Origin: Parapristionchus giblindavisi
Taxonomy: Eukaryota; Nematoda; Chromadorea; Rhabditida; Diplogasteridae
Assembly: GCA_943737045.1 (NCBI GenBank)
Contig: CALSFV010000029.1
Coordinates: 930,001 to 994,000 of the forward strand
DNA: 64,000 nucleotides
Reading direction: 5' to 3'
Below, in pieces: positions 23,117-37,100 of the stretch (within the stretch, counting starts at the first letter, position 1; every line of letters begins with the position of its first letter). The translations under genes and the position numbers were made by a program. The notes beneath the pieces are model-generated. The model did no database searches. It was not told where the DNA came from and worked only from the letters and a program-made list of their open reading frames with translations.

Positions 23117-24979
23117 TAAATGGCTCTCGAATCTGAATGACCGTAAGCACGAACCCCTTATAGGCAGGCTCTGCTCCCTGGTTCGGGCTTCTAGAGTAGT
23201 GCCCTCTAGTTATCTGCAGACCGAATTCGAGTAAAGAATTTCTTCGCATGGGACCCTGATCCTCGAGAATTCTTTACTAATGGAATTGCAAGTATCGTGA
23301 AGCATTGGAACATGGCTTGTATCAAGCTTGTATTGATGTTGTTTTATTGTTTTTGTTCGCCGCAAGTCTCAGTCTTCCTCAGTGGTCGCCTGCTCATTTT
23401 GTTCTGAACATCAAGAATCCATGCCACGTCGGATAGGGTTGCCTTGGTCAATCAATGAATACCAACTTCTTCTGGTAACTCTAGACAAGACTTTTCACAA
23501 CGAAATAGAATAGAGATCCGCAATCGTGCGGTCAAGCAAAATGATTTTTTCAATAATTAATACATGAGAATTCTTGCACACGATTTTAATATGATAATTA
23601 AGAAACAATTGGTGCAATTTCATGCACTCTTATTTATTCTGATTTCCATTGAAGTTGCGGTAAAAACAACCGATATAAAGCTAGAGAATGGTTTGAAATG
23701 ATGCCAAAAATGCGCTTGCTTTGCATGCTTGCACTTTGCACGATATTATTTATCAAAATCGCGCAGAATTACTCTTCATCATTTTAACATTGTCGAACCG
23801 GTCGTGCAAAATGCGGATCTCTATTTTATTATATGTGCTTTGTTAGATGCTCTCCTCGATATGTTTCCAAGCGAGGTCCATGTGTTTAGTTTGATCATCT
23901 GCTCAGAAAATAGTTTAGCCAAAAATCAAAGATCAATTGCCATAGGATGAAAGATCAAGTAGACAAGCACATTATGAAACGGACACGATTTCAAAAATTG
24001 CCTTATGCTGGATGGCCTAGCAGAGGAACCAAAACGACCGCTTTGAGTCTTCAAGATTGATGAAAATAAAATAAACACATTTTACAAATTAGTGCATAAT
24101 TCAGTAAGAGTGCAGAGCGGACTAGAGCAAAACACCAAACACATCACAGGCGCATAGCATGCTCATGACCGCTGGCTCTAAGCGAAAGTTTCCAACATAA
24201 ATGTGATAAATTAACGATGACGGTCCGGACGATAACCCTTATGAATGTGCCAGAATACTGTCCTAATCAATCCATAATTAGAGTTGTTCCTCTCTGGGCG
24301 TCTTCTGTAGTTTCGTAGGCTTAAGGTGCTCAGTATGTGGCAAATAATCTCCGTAATCCGTGACACCCCGATAACAGGCCACGATATGTAACCAACGACG
24401 AACCACTTGTTCATAAGGCAGCAGATTCAGAAAATTTAGAGCAAAAGATCAAAGATCAGAAGATCAAGGATCAAACATTGGAGTATCAAGGTGCCAGGCA
24501 GGCATCCAACTTCCTTAGACTAACCTTGGATAACGAGAGAGGAGACCAGTCAGCGTCGTCGAGATTGATGAAATAAAATGGAGAATGAATGGTCGACTCT
24601 CGATGACTAATTTGTACCAATTATCATATCGAAATTATACAAATTATACATGATTATACACGTGTTTCGGACTAGTATGTGACAATCAAGAATGTATCTT
24701 GAAATGATCATTAATTAAATTTAAATTTCGATTTGAGATGCAAAATTAACTCAATTTGCCAACGATCCAGAGATGTGATATGTCTCGAATTTTTATCATT
24801 ATTCATACTTGCAAATTGATATAACTTTCACCACATCATACAATGCACATAACACATGACACATCACGTATAGGCCGATTCGCAAATTCAGCAACGCAGA
24901 GAGACCTTGCAGACCTTGTCTGAGATCTTGAAGGTCCACTCAGCAACACATTTTGGTTATGTTTTATTATTTCAAAAAA

Positions 24980-25645
24980 AGGGGGGGGCGTTTCGGCAAC
25001 GGGAGGTGGCCTATGGCAATAAAAGTTGTACCATTGTAATCAGTAGGAGTGTAACGTATTATGCTACCGTAACCGTCCGGAATCGCAAACTGATTTTTTT
25101 CAGTCGACCATGATCCTGGGTTCTTGGTTGAGAATGGCCCGAGATCAAGTACTAGTTGCCATTATATAAACCGTGAGCCAACTTTTATTGTTTTGGATTC
25201 CGTAACCCGAAACACCGTAATCTAGCTACCGTACCCTATAATATTGTAGAGAAATTCACAAAAAACCCTGTGAAATTACGGTAGTTCGGGTTATGGTATT
25301 CATTTCGTTTGTTTTTCTTTCATCGTACGCGTTTCATTATATATTCATGAATGCGTATAAATAAAAGTTGGTTCACTGTTCATATAATGGCAACTATTTT
25401 AGTATTTGATCTCGGTCCATCATGAATTTTTCGACTTCGATCATTCTCAACCATCAACCCCGGACCGGCCATGAACATGTCATGGGTCGACTGAAGAAAA
25501 AAACAGTCTGTGATTCCTGACGATTACGGTAGCATAATACCGTACACTCCTACTGATAACAATGGTACAACTTTACAACTTTTATTGTCATAGGCCACCT
25601 CCAAATCGATTTATTATCCGTTGCCGATATGGGCGCCCCCTTCAA
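24980..25645. mobile_element. Foldback element, unit 2
   Basis: Counterpart of 7148-7840 with a small deletion after CGGCAACGG in the left arm. Confidence 0.62.
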
Positions 25646-26028
25646 AAGAGACAAAACCAGATTCTGCATGTTAGAGAAAGAACAACTGCTGTTTTTATGA
25701 TTGGAACGCAAAACGATCAATAAGCTGAATTAGCATAAAATAATTTATGTATGGCATGTAGAATAACTTATATTTCTGTCTTAACAGTTTGTTCACGAAA
25801 ATATTGCTCGGACTCCACCTTTAAGCGAATACACACCATTTTAAAGACAGTTTAGACCAGGGATGTCCGTAAATTTTTTTCGTAAAATTTTCGTATATGA
25901 GATTAATTTGAAAACAATGCCGGAAAAAAATCATTCTTTGGAATGGAATCCCGCGAATATTTTCATGAGTTGTAACGTCTGGCTTGTCATTTGTCCCTTA
26001 CATAAGAGAGTAGTTAGATATTTTCATG

Positions 26029-27111
26029 ATTCTTGGCATTTGGCTGAATGACGGCCGAAAAACTGCATTTGAATGCTGGTAGATCACTAATGAAAGCCGC
26101 GCGTTGCTTTGATCTACTCGCCATTGTCGGCTAATTGTCAAGATTGTCCTGTAATATACGGGAGAATGGGCTGACGACCAATCTGACGTCGAGTCGCTCA
26201 CCCAAGTTTGTTATGTTCTCGCTGCAGCTAAACCAGCGAAATTGGTCCATTCCGAAGGTTCCTGGTACGGATTGACCTATGAATACTGTAGATATGAGAG
26301 AAAGTTCCAGTTCCGCCCAGTGGATGGGCTTCCAAGATGGCTACGTCGATTCAGTCCAGCAAAAACTCACTCGGGAATTCTTCGAGAAACATAGATCACT
26401 TGGCCAGAGATCCAGAGAGCTCTAAATGGAACTTTCTCTCCTATCTACAGTATTCATCGGTCAATCCGTAAGGAACCATCGGAATGGACCAATTTCGCTG
26501 GTTTAGCTGCTGCGAGAACAAAACGAACTTTGATGAGCGACTCGACGTCAGATTTGTCGTCATCCCATTCTCCACTATATTACAGGACAGTCTTGACTAT
26601 TAGCCGACAATGGCGAGTAGATCAAAGCAACGCGCGGCTTTCATTAGTGATCTACCAGCATTCAAATGCAGTTTTCGGCTGTTATTCAGCCAAATGCCAA
26701 CTTAAATCGACTCCCAAGGGCTTAAATGAAAGCTATTGACGAGCTCTATCGATTGAGCCCAAAACAAAATAGGTCCCGGAACTGTGGAACAAAATCAATT
26801 CCTTATGGAATACAAAATCAATAAGCTGGATTTTCACATTTTTATCTGAAAGTACTCGAGAAATTATACATTTCATCTGTTGATCACTTTTGTCTAGCTC
26901 TCCTGTGAGCCGAGAAAATCGCATCGGAAGGAACCTCAACGACGAACTTTGACGTGAGCTCCTGGAGAGACGATTGATCTACCAACCTAGCTACTCTGGC
27001 TCAGGGATGTCCTACCCAAGGACCATCGAAAACCGTGGAGAAAAGAGGGGGTCAACTCAAAAGTGTGTAGTAAAGCAGACGATTTTGGTCAATCCTTAGA
27101 TGACATGCGTG
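26029..27111. mobile_element. 1.08-kb foldback insertion with 27-bp target duplication (unit 2 only)
   Basis: Direct repeats 26002-26028 and 27112-27138 (ATAAGAGAGTAGTTAGATAT...) bracket the insert; unit 1 has one copy near 8193-8219. Inside, 26034-26308 and 26428-26699 are inverted arms of about 275 bp with a 119-bp loop, followed by about 410 bp unrelated to the arms. Long target duplications suggest target-primed insertion or break repair, not a cut-and-paste transposase. No recognised protein. Confidence 0.75.
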
Positions 27112-28306
27112 ATAAGAGAGTAGTTAGATATTTTCATGGACAGTCGCGGATCTCTTCACCAAGAATGAAATTTTAAGCAATTTTTTATAATTTGGCACTT
27201 TAGAAATTTTAGGAATTTTACGAATTTTAAGAGGAAAAAAGTCGTAAAATTACGTTTTACGAAAATTCTACGAAAAATTTTTTTACACACATCCTCATCT
27301 CATCACACATCCCTGGTCTAAACTGTCTAAAAAGGTTGTGTACTCGCTTTAAAACAGTCGTCTTGAATATATTGGGGTTTTGAGATGCGCTGACTATGAG
27401 CCGATTGAAATGAAAAAATAATATTTTTTTTTAAATGTTTCTAACGGTCGATCCAAAATTCGGAAAAAAATAACTAGCGGTATTTAAAAAAAAGTTTTTC
27501 AATCGACTCAGCACATCTTACTGGTTTATACTAGTTTAGATTATACTTTTTATTGATATTCAAGTTATCACATGAGGGTTAGGATGATATATTATTATAC
27601 AATCTAATATGCTCTTCTCAAAAACAAAACGAGCAACGAGATATATAAAACAAAACAGATATGCCGTATATATCATATACGAGACTGTAGTAGTCGCGGC
27701 CCTTCAATGTTGAAGCCCATGGCATCATGCATTTGCATTTGGGAAATTCCTGAACGAGAATATGTACTGATTGCTGGATACAACATTCATCTCATCTGAT
27801 CATCTACTGATCTGATAAAATTGATTGATTGACAACATTCATACAATAAACAAATAGAGTATCCCGCTACTAATGAAGTATATGTTAGATATTGACCGTA
27901 TAAAATACACTTGTTTATTTGGTACGAGAGTAGCCAACCACTACCACAATGAATTTCTATGTTTAGAGAGAGAGCACCGGTGAGAGAGTAGGTAGATCAG
28001 AGAGATCGAGGAATGAAAGGAGGAAAGAATGGGGAGTTAATCGATAGTTCTTCCTCTGTTTAGCAGCAGTAGCAATGCAATTATGCAAGTACATTTTATA
28101 CGGACAATAACAGGGTTGTGCATTTTACGTTTTACGATTTTACGAATTTTACGATTTTACGGCTTCTTTCGTAAAATTTTATGAAATGGCAAAAACTGAA
28201 TGATTGGTGAAATAATTTTCAAGATTTTGCGGAAAATCAATCTTTGGGGATGCACACATAATTGCCTTGCCTTGTCTATCCTTTTTATGAGAGAGTCCTT
28301 TCTTTA

Positions 28307-28552
<246 letters not shown>

Positions 28553-28587
28553 CCTTATATATCACGCTATCTTAGAAAATCGACATA

Positions 28588-30160
28588 CAGTACCGTGCAA
28601 AAGTAAGAACGAAAATCGTAATTATGGTGTCCCTAATCGGTCAATTTGGAAATTTGGTAGTTTTAAACATATTTCACTGCTGTTCTTGACATGACTAAGG
28701 TATATAACATACTCCTTGTCTTCGGAGTGCACCTGCACGGTGCAGTGCGGATCAATATTCTATGATGTTTTGGTTTTTCAGCAATAACTTTCTTCCCAGT
28801 CAACCGTTTCTCTTCATTTTTTAGTATGTTTGTATCGATCATACCATGGTATAGTTATCCAATTTTTTTTGGATAATGGATAGCAAACAACGAAATAGTG
28901 ATCAATTTACGAAAAATGTGATTTTTCAGCGAAATCAGCACCTGGGAATAGGTGCACTCCGAAGACGAGGAGAAGTTATATACCTCAGTCATGTCAAGAA
29001 CAGCAGTGAAATATGCTTAAAACTACCAAATTTCCAAATTGACCGATTAGGGATTACTGTAGGTGCACACCATAATTACGATTTTCGTTATAAAAACGAT
29101 TTTTTCGCATAATATGTATTTTTTAAAAATTATAATTTTCAAACTGAAGATGTGTTATAATATTTAGAAGCGATTGAACAAATAAAAAGTTGTAGGCTTG
29201 TTATGATGAAATAGTGAAAATTAATTAAATGTGAATTTTTTTCCGAAAATTCACAATTCCAGCTTTCATTGACCGTTGATGAAAAAAACTCACCTTGACA
29301 ATAGTTTCTTAGAACTAGCTAAGGGTTCGATTGAGCCCACTCACGCATCGATTGGATTCGAAATAAACTTTTTTAGGATAAGGCGCCAAATCGTTCTGTG
29401 GTCCCTGAAGCGAATTTTCAATTGGAAGCAATTTCCAAGTATCAGTGTACTTCACTCATGGAGCCTGTAAATATCACACATAAAACAGAAAAATCCATTT
29501 TTCATCGATACCAAAAAATATCCCACTTGTTGAATTTTCTCAGATAGTGTTTTATATTATTCAATAGTCGTATATTAGAATATTAGAATATTCGCGGGTT
29601 TTATATCTTAGATCAATAAATTCCAATTTGACTTCCAATGTTATTTTTATGGGCAAAGTCGTAATTGAATTGCTGTAATCTCGCCACTTTGTAGATGTGT
29701 TAGGTAGATGTTTAGGCACTTCAAATTTTAAAATTTTTAGAAAAAATGGCTGGGAAATACTGTAAGCAAAAAATATGGAATGAAATTCTTTCGAATTTTC
29801 TCTTCGAGGACCGGAAAACTTCCGAAATTGGCATGATAATACTCCTTGAATCAGAGGCCTGTAGCGCAACTGCAGACTGAGTTATGGCAATTTTACGAAA
29901 ATTTTATGGGTCGGGCGAATTTAGATAATTCTCTATTGCGGTTCTTTATTGCGGTATGCAATCAACGTGATTAATGGATTAAAATGTTTCCTGATTGTTG
30001 TTCAATCATCACAGAAAATTGGAGTCACAGAAAACATCTACCTAACAATAAGAACCACCAGTATGATGAAATCATTTCATCAACGTGGGTAATAATCGAT
30101 ACCGTCAAAATTTTCTCCAATGTTTATACTTTTTTGCGTCCAAACTTTTGCACGGTACTA
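28588..30160. mobile_element. Tc1/mariner-type non-autonomous element, unit 2
   Basis: Copy of 9639-11209 with TA flanks, 3' of gene 2. Confidence 0.75.
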
Positions 30161-30736
30161 TAGCTGAACAGTAAGACAAACCTATATTTAAGAGAATTTC
30201 ATAAATGAGAAGGCGCAGACGATGAGAGACGATGAGAGTACATCATTGTACAGTCATACCGTACTTTTTGGCATTTTGTAAAATTTTCATTGCAGTATCA
30301 TTCTTTGTTAAAGAAACTGTGCCCCTCCAATCCTTATAAAATATTCACAGTATTTTTCTGGTATTTCACAATTTATCATTTTCACTTGTGGCAGACTTGT
30401 AAGTATACTTCAAGTTAGGTCTACCTCATGTATATTTTGTAATTGATTCCGTGAATTTTTTTTCTACTTGATGTGGATTGAAAGTAAACTTCAGTGTTAT
30501 GTAGACTTTAAATTTTGAAATACCAGTCAGGACATTGAAACAATGGGCGTGAATATATTTTTTAACCAAAAAAGAAGGTTCAACTTTGTGCAAATATTGC
30601 GACCCATGATAAATTGTGTTATTACGTCGCACTCTTTGAACAATACTGAACAATATATAAATATAATTTATATCTTCACAATTAATGGATGGGGGATTCC
30701 TCATTGTAATTTCTTCTCAACGCTCTTCAGGAATCG

Positions 30737-31101
30737 CACGGCGGTTCAAGGACAGTAGTTAAGAGCGACTCGCAGTTTTTAAAAATCAGGATAAATTGTT
30801 CAACAAATGTCTTACCACGAAAGTTCATTATTATATACGGTAATAGTTAGCGTAAGGGGAGGGAGCGACGCGACGCGCTCAACGACGCGCTGCGGTCCCT
30901 CACCCCACATGCGTTCATCATCGAGTTCTACGAGTTATTTAGCATGCCGAGATGGCTTAGTGGTTAGAACTTTTGTCTGGCGATCCGAACCTCGTGGGTT
31001 CGAATCCCACCAGGTGCAAAACAACTTTGCCGATTTTTCGTAGTGCGGGAGGCTTCAAGACAAAGTTAAATGTAGGGATTTCCCTCCAGTGAACCGCCGT
31101 G
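30737..31101 (+). mobile_element. 365-bp TIR element with tRNA-like core (unit 2, last exon of gene 2)
   Basis: Same element as 16235-16599 in the opposite orientation, same length. AATCG is duplicated at 30732-30736 and 31102-31106; unit 1 has the empty site at about 11781-11785. It interrupts the final coding exon of gene 2 and supplies a new stop codon. Confidence 0.9.
30946..31017 (+). tRNA. tRNA-derived sequence in the TIR element (unit 2)
   Basis: Copy of 16319-16390 on the plus strand, starting GCCGAGATGGCTTAG, with B box GGTTCGAATCC and one change near the 3' end (CACCAGG for CACCCGG). Same weak acceptor and anticodon stems. Confidence 0.5.
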
Positions 31102-34100
31102 AATCGCTCGTACTTGTATTTCCCAAAGACCTCCTCCAACGTGAGAAGTCCACCGGGGGAAGGGACGACTGGATTCTAAATGAAGAGCGTTCATTACAAA
31201 TGTGATGTTCGACACTATGTCGAATGAGAACCGATGAATAATAGCCCGACTGGGTGATAACCCTTTGCATATGAAAGCTAATGGATAGACAAATTACGCA
31301 AATGGATATAATCCAGTCGGTTATTATTCATCGGTTCTCATGGTGTTCAAATTCACGAAAAGAGAGGTTTTATCTGATTTACCTTTCTTTTCGCAAACTT
31401 TTGAACAATTATGATCAGTGACTTTGTAATCAACTATGATCAGTAGTTCGAGATTCAAAATAGATAAACGAGGGAGAGCAAAAGCCATGGAAAGCTTATT
31501 CAAAATATTCCCATATTTCCTTCTTCAAAATATTCCCATATTTTCAAGTTTGCAAGTTATAAAATTGGGAAGATACTCAATTTTTTCAAGATTTTTCTTT
31601 TATTTTTGTTCTTCAGAGATTTCAGAATTGATACTGTGCTACCAACCTGTTCTGCATTGACTCGTGCCTCCTCCTGTCTGTCATTCCGGATCTCCTTTAT
31701 AAATTCCAAAATTTCGGAGACCGTGAACCAGAGCGCAATCTGTAACAGATTTGAATTAAATATTATATAGGATATAGGACCACGCCCGAAAGACTGGATC
31801 GTTTTAGACTAATCATAGTTGTGTTTTTTCTTTAAAGGTTTGTAACACAACCAACTCTTTATTCTCTCCCTTTCATATTATGTCATGCCTCCGGTCTATA
31901 GCGATTTTGTTAATTCAACAGTAAATCTCATTTCAATCATGAAAAAATGAATCGGCTGCGTTTTTTTGATATATAATAATAAATATTATATAATACAAAT
32001 ACAAAATAATATATTAATATTAGTTTATAAATATTTGGTCATATGCACTTTTTCCGAAAGCGCCCTCATTCTTCAAGAGAAGAGGATGAGAGTTAGACTT
32101 TTGAACGATAGTATTGATCCTCGACAGGTATAGAATAGGATAGATTTTTTTGGTTAAGACCATATTTTGTCTATACCTATCGAGGAAAAATACTCTCGTT
32201 CAAAAGACTGACAGATATTTTTTCGACATCTCTTGTTAGAAAAAGACTAGCTAGACATTTGAGATGAATAGGGATCATGACGGAACGTGAAAGGAAAACG
32301 ATCTTGTTATCGGGAAAAAAAAACGCATGTTAGTGAAATGTTAGTGAATATATTGCCTACCAATACAATAATGGCCATCACTGCGACAGCCACAATGTAT
32401 CCAGTGTCATCGGTGGCCTGAACGCGAACAATATTTACAACAACAAAAAATGGTTTAACATACGTGAACGAGTTTATGCACCACTTCCACTTTCGGAGGT
32501 AAACATTTAACATTCATTATAGTCGTTGGAGGAGCGATATCTCTGTTTCCCATATCATTTATTAACCATACTCCAGTACCAGAATCGCACGCGATTTGAT
32601 AAACGAACATATCCTGAGAGGAAATGATTGATCAGATATACGGTATGGTAGTCAACTTTGTTCGTCGACTGGTCCACAATTGCCATCTGGTATTTCGGAT
32701 CACAAGATAAAACTAGGTCGGCAGAGAGAGACGGCTGCAAATAACACTAACATTACAACATAAGAATCATAAATCAGTACCTGCTTGTATTGAGCAGGTT
32801 TCGGTTTGTCCGCCAAAGGAAGAATCTTTCTGCAGTCGTCTGAAATAATCTTTCGACATCAATGAACTCTTTAACGGTTTACTATTCCAAATCAGGGCGG
32901 TGAGTAAATAATTGTCGCAAAATTTTCGTAAAACGTAATTTTACGACTTTTCTCTCTCTTAAAATTCGTAAAATTCGTTAAAAAATCGCGTCTAAAAATT
33001 TTAAAACTATTGTCCAAAATGTATATGACAAAAGATAAGAAACCCGCGAATGTTCATACATACACGTAATGATTCACTTATGAAATGGACAAGCGACAAG
33101 CAAGAAGTTCAGCTAAAAATTTTGGTAATATTTACAGAATATCCCAAAGTGTGATTTTCCGACAATTCTTGAAAATAATTTTTTCTTTTTTTGTCATTTT
33201 TTCATTTCTTTAATTTTTAACTTTTCGTAAAATTTTACCAGGTAAAAATTTTATGAAAAAAAGTCGTAAAATGTTAAAATTCGTAAAATCGTAAAACGTA
33301 AAATCATTCCAAACCCAAAACACGTCTCTTTGTCATTATTCGCTTATTTTCTACCAATTCTCCTATTTGGCCACATGGATACCAACAGAAACGCTTACAT
33401 TTCTCAACGCATTCGATACTTTTTACGTCAATCTCAGCATTGTTAACCTTCCATTTGGCATCGGAACAAGTGAGATTAGAGTGTGCGTGAGCGATGTTTC
33501 CGTTGATTATCATTCGAGAGGTGTTACACTGGAATGAGACACATAAATAATAATCTAATCAAAAGTTCAAAGAAAAGCTTTTTTTTAATCTCTTGCCCTT
33601 TTAGGCACTCTCTCTGGTCTATTTTTATCTTTTTGTTACTTTTGAACATTTTTACATAATTTTTTAAACACATTTTTCGATAACTACTTCGTCTGTTCCC
33701 TGAACCTGACATCAGTTATTTGTTCACCCTTTTCGTTTTACATCTGTCATCACTCGATTACCTCAACGACAGGATCAAACCTGTCTTGCTATTCGTAAGT
33801 CATTAACCAAGAAATACACGAAGCGGTCAATTATACAATTATATGATCAATAATGAGATAAGCTCAATAATTATGGAGGGTTTACCTGTAGATTCACGCA
33901 TTCATTGTACTCACTAGGCTCCACGAATCGAGCAGAAGCATTAGGATCTGTGCACTGACGACATTCTACAATGCATTCATAGTTATATTTGCAATTAGTT
34001 AGGTGCTTTATATCCTTTTTAAGAGACCGGCTCGGTAAGACTCGAGCATGGTCCGGACATTCGCGAGGACTTTCGATCTGGCCCTCAATACTTTCATCAT

Positions 34101-37100
34101 AGACATATAGCGGGGGAGACCGATGAAAGTTATAGTGAAAATGCCCTTAGGCTCAAACCCGGCTCACATGTGTTAAGTAAAAGATTGAAAAATTCATAAC
34201 TTTTCAATCGTGATAGCTAGCACTTTTATTTCTTTTTATTGGTGAATAACATGTCATGCACCCTTATGAACACAGCTGATGTCATATCGTTCTGAATATG
34301 TTTTTTTCGTGATTTTCAGATTTTTCCTCTTCTATCCTCGTTGAAGAGAGACGGCAAGCATTGACATAGTTCATATTGTAGCCCTGACAATTATGTAGAT
34401 TATGGTCATATTCCCTAAAAAATTCAACTTTTCTGAAGCATCGAGAATTGCAACTGAATGTGAGATATGTTTAATTTTCAAAAATCGGAAATTAAATTTC
34501 TTGTAAATCGAAAAAAGATCCATAAAAATAAGTTGGCTCACTGTTGATAATAAAATAATTATTTTTCTCAATTTTAAAAAAATGTAGTCTGAGTCTATTT
34601 GCGTATTTTTTCTGTATACGCGCATCATTACGCACTGAGCTGAAAGATGCTTAGCAAATGCGTTGCTTACGCATTTGCTTAGCGATACGGTCGCTTATAG
34701 TTAAGCATATGGTATGCTTAGAGGGGAGATGCTTATATTTAAGCATTCCATATGCTTACATGGGAAGAGGCGCGCACCCGACTCCTGGAATAGACTTTGA
34801 GTTATACAATGCACTGCCGTGTGCTCTGGTGGCGTAGTGGTAAGCGCCTCTTCCTCATGACCGGAGGATGGTAAGTTCGGCTCCCAGTCTGTGACACAAC
34901 TTTTGCCGGGTTATTTCTTTAATGTAAGCAACCCTGTAAGCGTTTGCCTATGCTTAAATGTAAGCATACGTTCAACTCAATAATAAGCATTAACGCATGC
35001 TTATATGTAAGCATATCGCTATCTTATCCGGCTGAGGTAGCAATACGTATGCTTACTATTAAGCATCTTTCAGCTCAGTGCGAGTAAAATGACATAATAA
35101 AGATACTACTACTACTACCTACTACTCTTGCCATTTACAAGAAATTTTATTTTCGATTTTTGAAAATTACACATATCTCACATTCAGTTGCAATTCTCGA
35201 TGCTATAGAGAAGCTGGATTTTTAAGGGAATGTGACCATCATCTACATAATTGTCGGGGCTACAATATGCACTATGTCAATGCTTGCCGTCTCTCTTCAA
35301 CGAGGATAGAAGAGCAAAAATCTGAAAACAGGACACGAAAAAACATATTCAGAACGATATGATATTACTGCTCAGCTGTGTTTATAAGGGTGCATGACAT
35401 GTTATTCACCAATAAAAAGAAATAAAACGATTGAAAAGTGATGAATTTTTCAATTTTGTAATTAATGTGACATATGTGAGCCGGGTTTGAGCCTAAGGGC
35501 ATTTTCACTATAGCTTTCATCGGTCTCCCCCCGGTATGTGTCTATGATGAACGTATTGAGGGCCAGATCGAAAGTCTTGGCGAATGTCCGGACCATGCTC
35601 GAGTCTTACCGAGCCGGTATCTCAATACGATCGAAGGCGTTGAACACGTACTTTTTTGGGCACATTTCATACGTATATTGGCATACTTTAAACTATGATC
35701 AGTTCCATTATAGGCCACATATTCTCCCACTTTGCACAGTATATTGTAAGCCCATGTCCAAGGTGTGTCACCGTACTTATATCTAAATGAATCGTCATCA
35801 TAGTTTTGCGACAAAGAAATAATTGGAACGCTTACAGTAACTTTGATCTCTTATTAGCACATTTATAATTGTATGTGTAGATAGGTTCTTCACACGATTC
35901 ACCGGCAGCTTCACACGATGAATTATCGTATGAAATTGTGGAAGGACATTTGGCTGAAAACAACAAGTTGTGCATTTGCTTATTCATGGCTAATATTTTG
36001 CTATAAAAGAAGCAACATTTGTCATCAAATTGAATGATGCGATAAATATTTATTATTATTATTATTATTATATTATAGCATTAAAACAATGATAGTTCGT
36101 CTAATTCGTCTTAAATATTCATCGTCCTTGAAATAATCAATCTTCGTATTAATTTCAGTTTTGAAATAAAACAGACCAAATTGAACGAACAGCGTTTTGG
36201 TGGGTTATTTGACATTTCATATCAATTTTGATATGCGAACGTTATCTTGAACGGACAAAAATTCTTTCAGACACTGAAAGGGAGAGTGACCTCACTCATT
36301 GGCCTCTTCATTGCGCACACTATTTCTCTGTTCTCTAGCAACGAAAGAGCGTAGAGCGTTGAAGAGGCTGTTGACAAAGGTGTCTTGACAAAGGTGTGAC
36401 AAAGGCCTCTTGAAGGATAGAACTTGTGAATATGAGGATTCCCCACTGCGTTTGAGTAGAGATTCGCTGTCCTGTACCAAACGGCCGAAACCGTGAATCT
36501 AGCCGCTGCTGATAACTACTTTCGAATCACTGATATCTAATTCCACGAGTACTTTTTCATGTTTATCATCTATATCTATTTCAATTTGAACCCGCTGCAT
36601 ATGATATGCTGATAGTATAGAGTATTATTAACGATTTATTTATTATTAAAATAATGTACACCATTTATGATTTTTTTCTGTGGCCGTATGCAAGAACCGT
36701 TTTTCGGGAAAATGTGACATCATTAGCGTAGGCGGAGGCATTTTCCAAAAATTCTCCGCCGACGCTAATGACGTCACGTTTTCCTTGAATACGGTTTTCC
36801 TGTTGTTCTTGCATACTGGTAAATACTTACATTCCTCGATGCATTCGATACGTTTTATACCAATCTCAGTATTCTCAACCTTCCATTTTGCGTCAGCACA
36901 AGTGAGATTCGACTTCGGATACGTGATGTTGCCATTGATTAGCATTTGAGAGGTGTTGCACTGAAATCGGACAAAATGATGCGGAACACGCATATTTTCC
37001 ATTATTTATCACAAAAGAATGAGGTTTTACTGTGTAAAATCTTAGATAATAGCCAGTGTATGCGAAAATAATATCGCTTGGGTGCGGTTTACGGCCACAA

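Larger units (their letters stand above)
34025..35617. mobile_element. Foldback element with nested CACTG element, unit 2
   Basis: Counterpart of 14704-15847 enlarged by the 450-bp insertion at 34633-35080, in intron 12 of gene 2. Confidence 0.75.
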
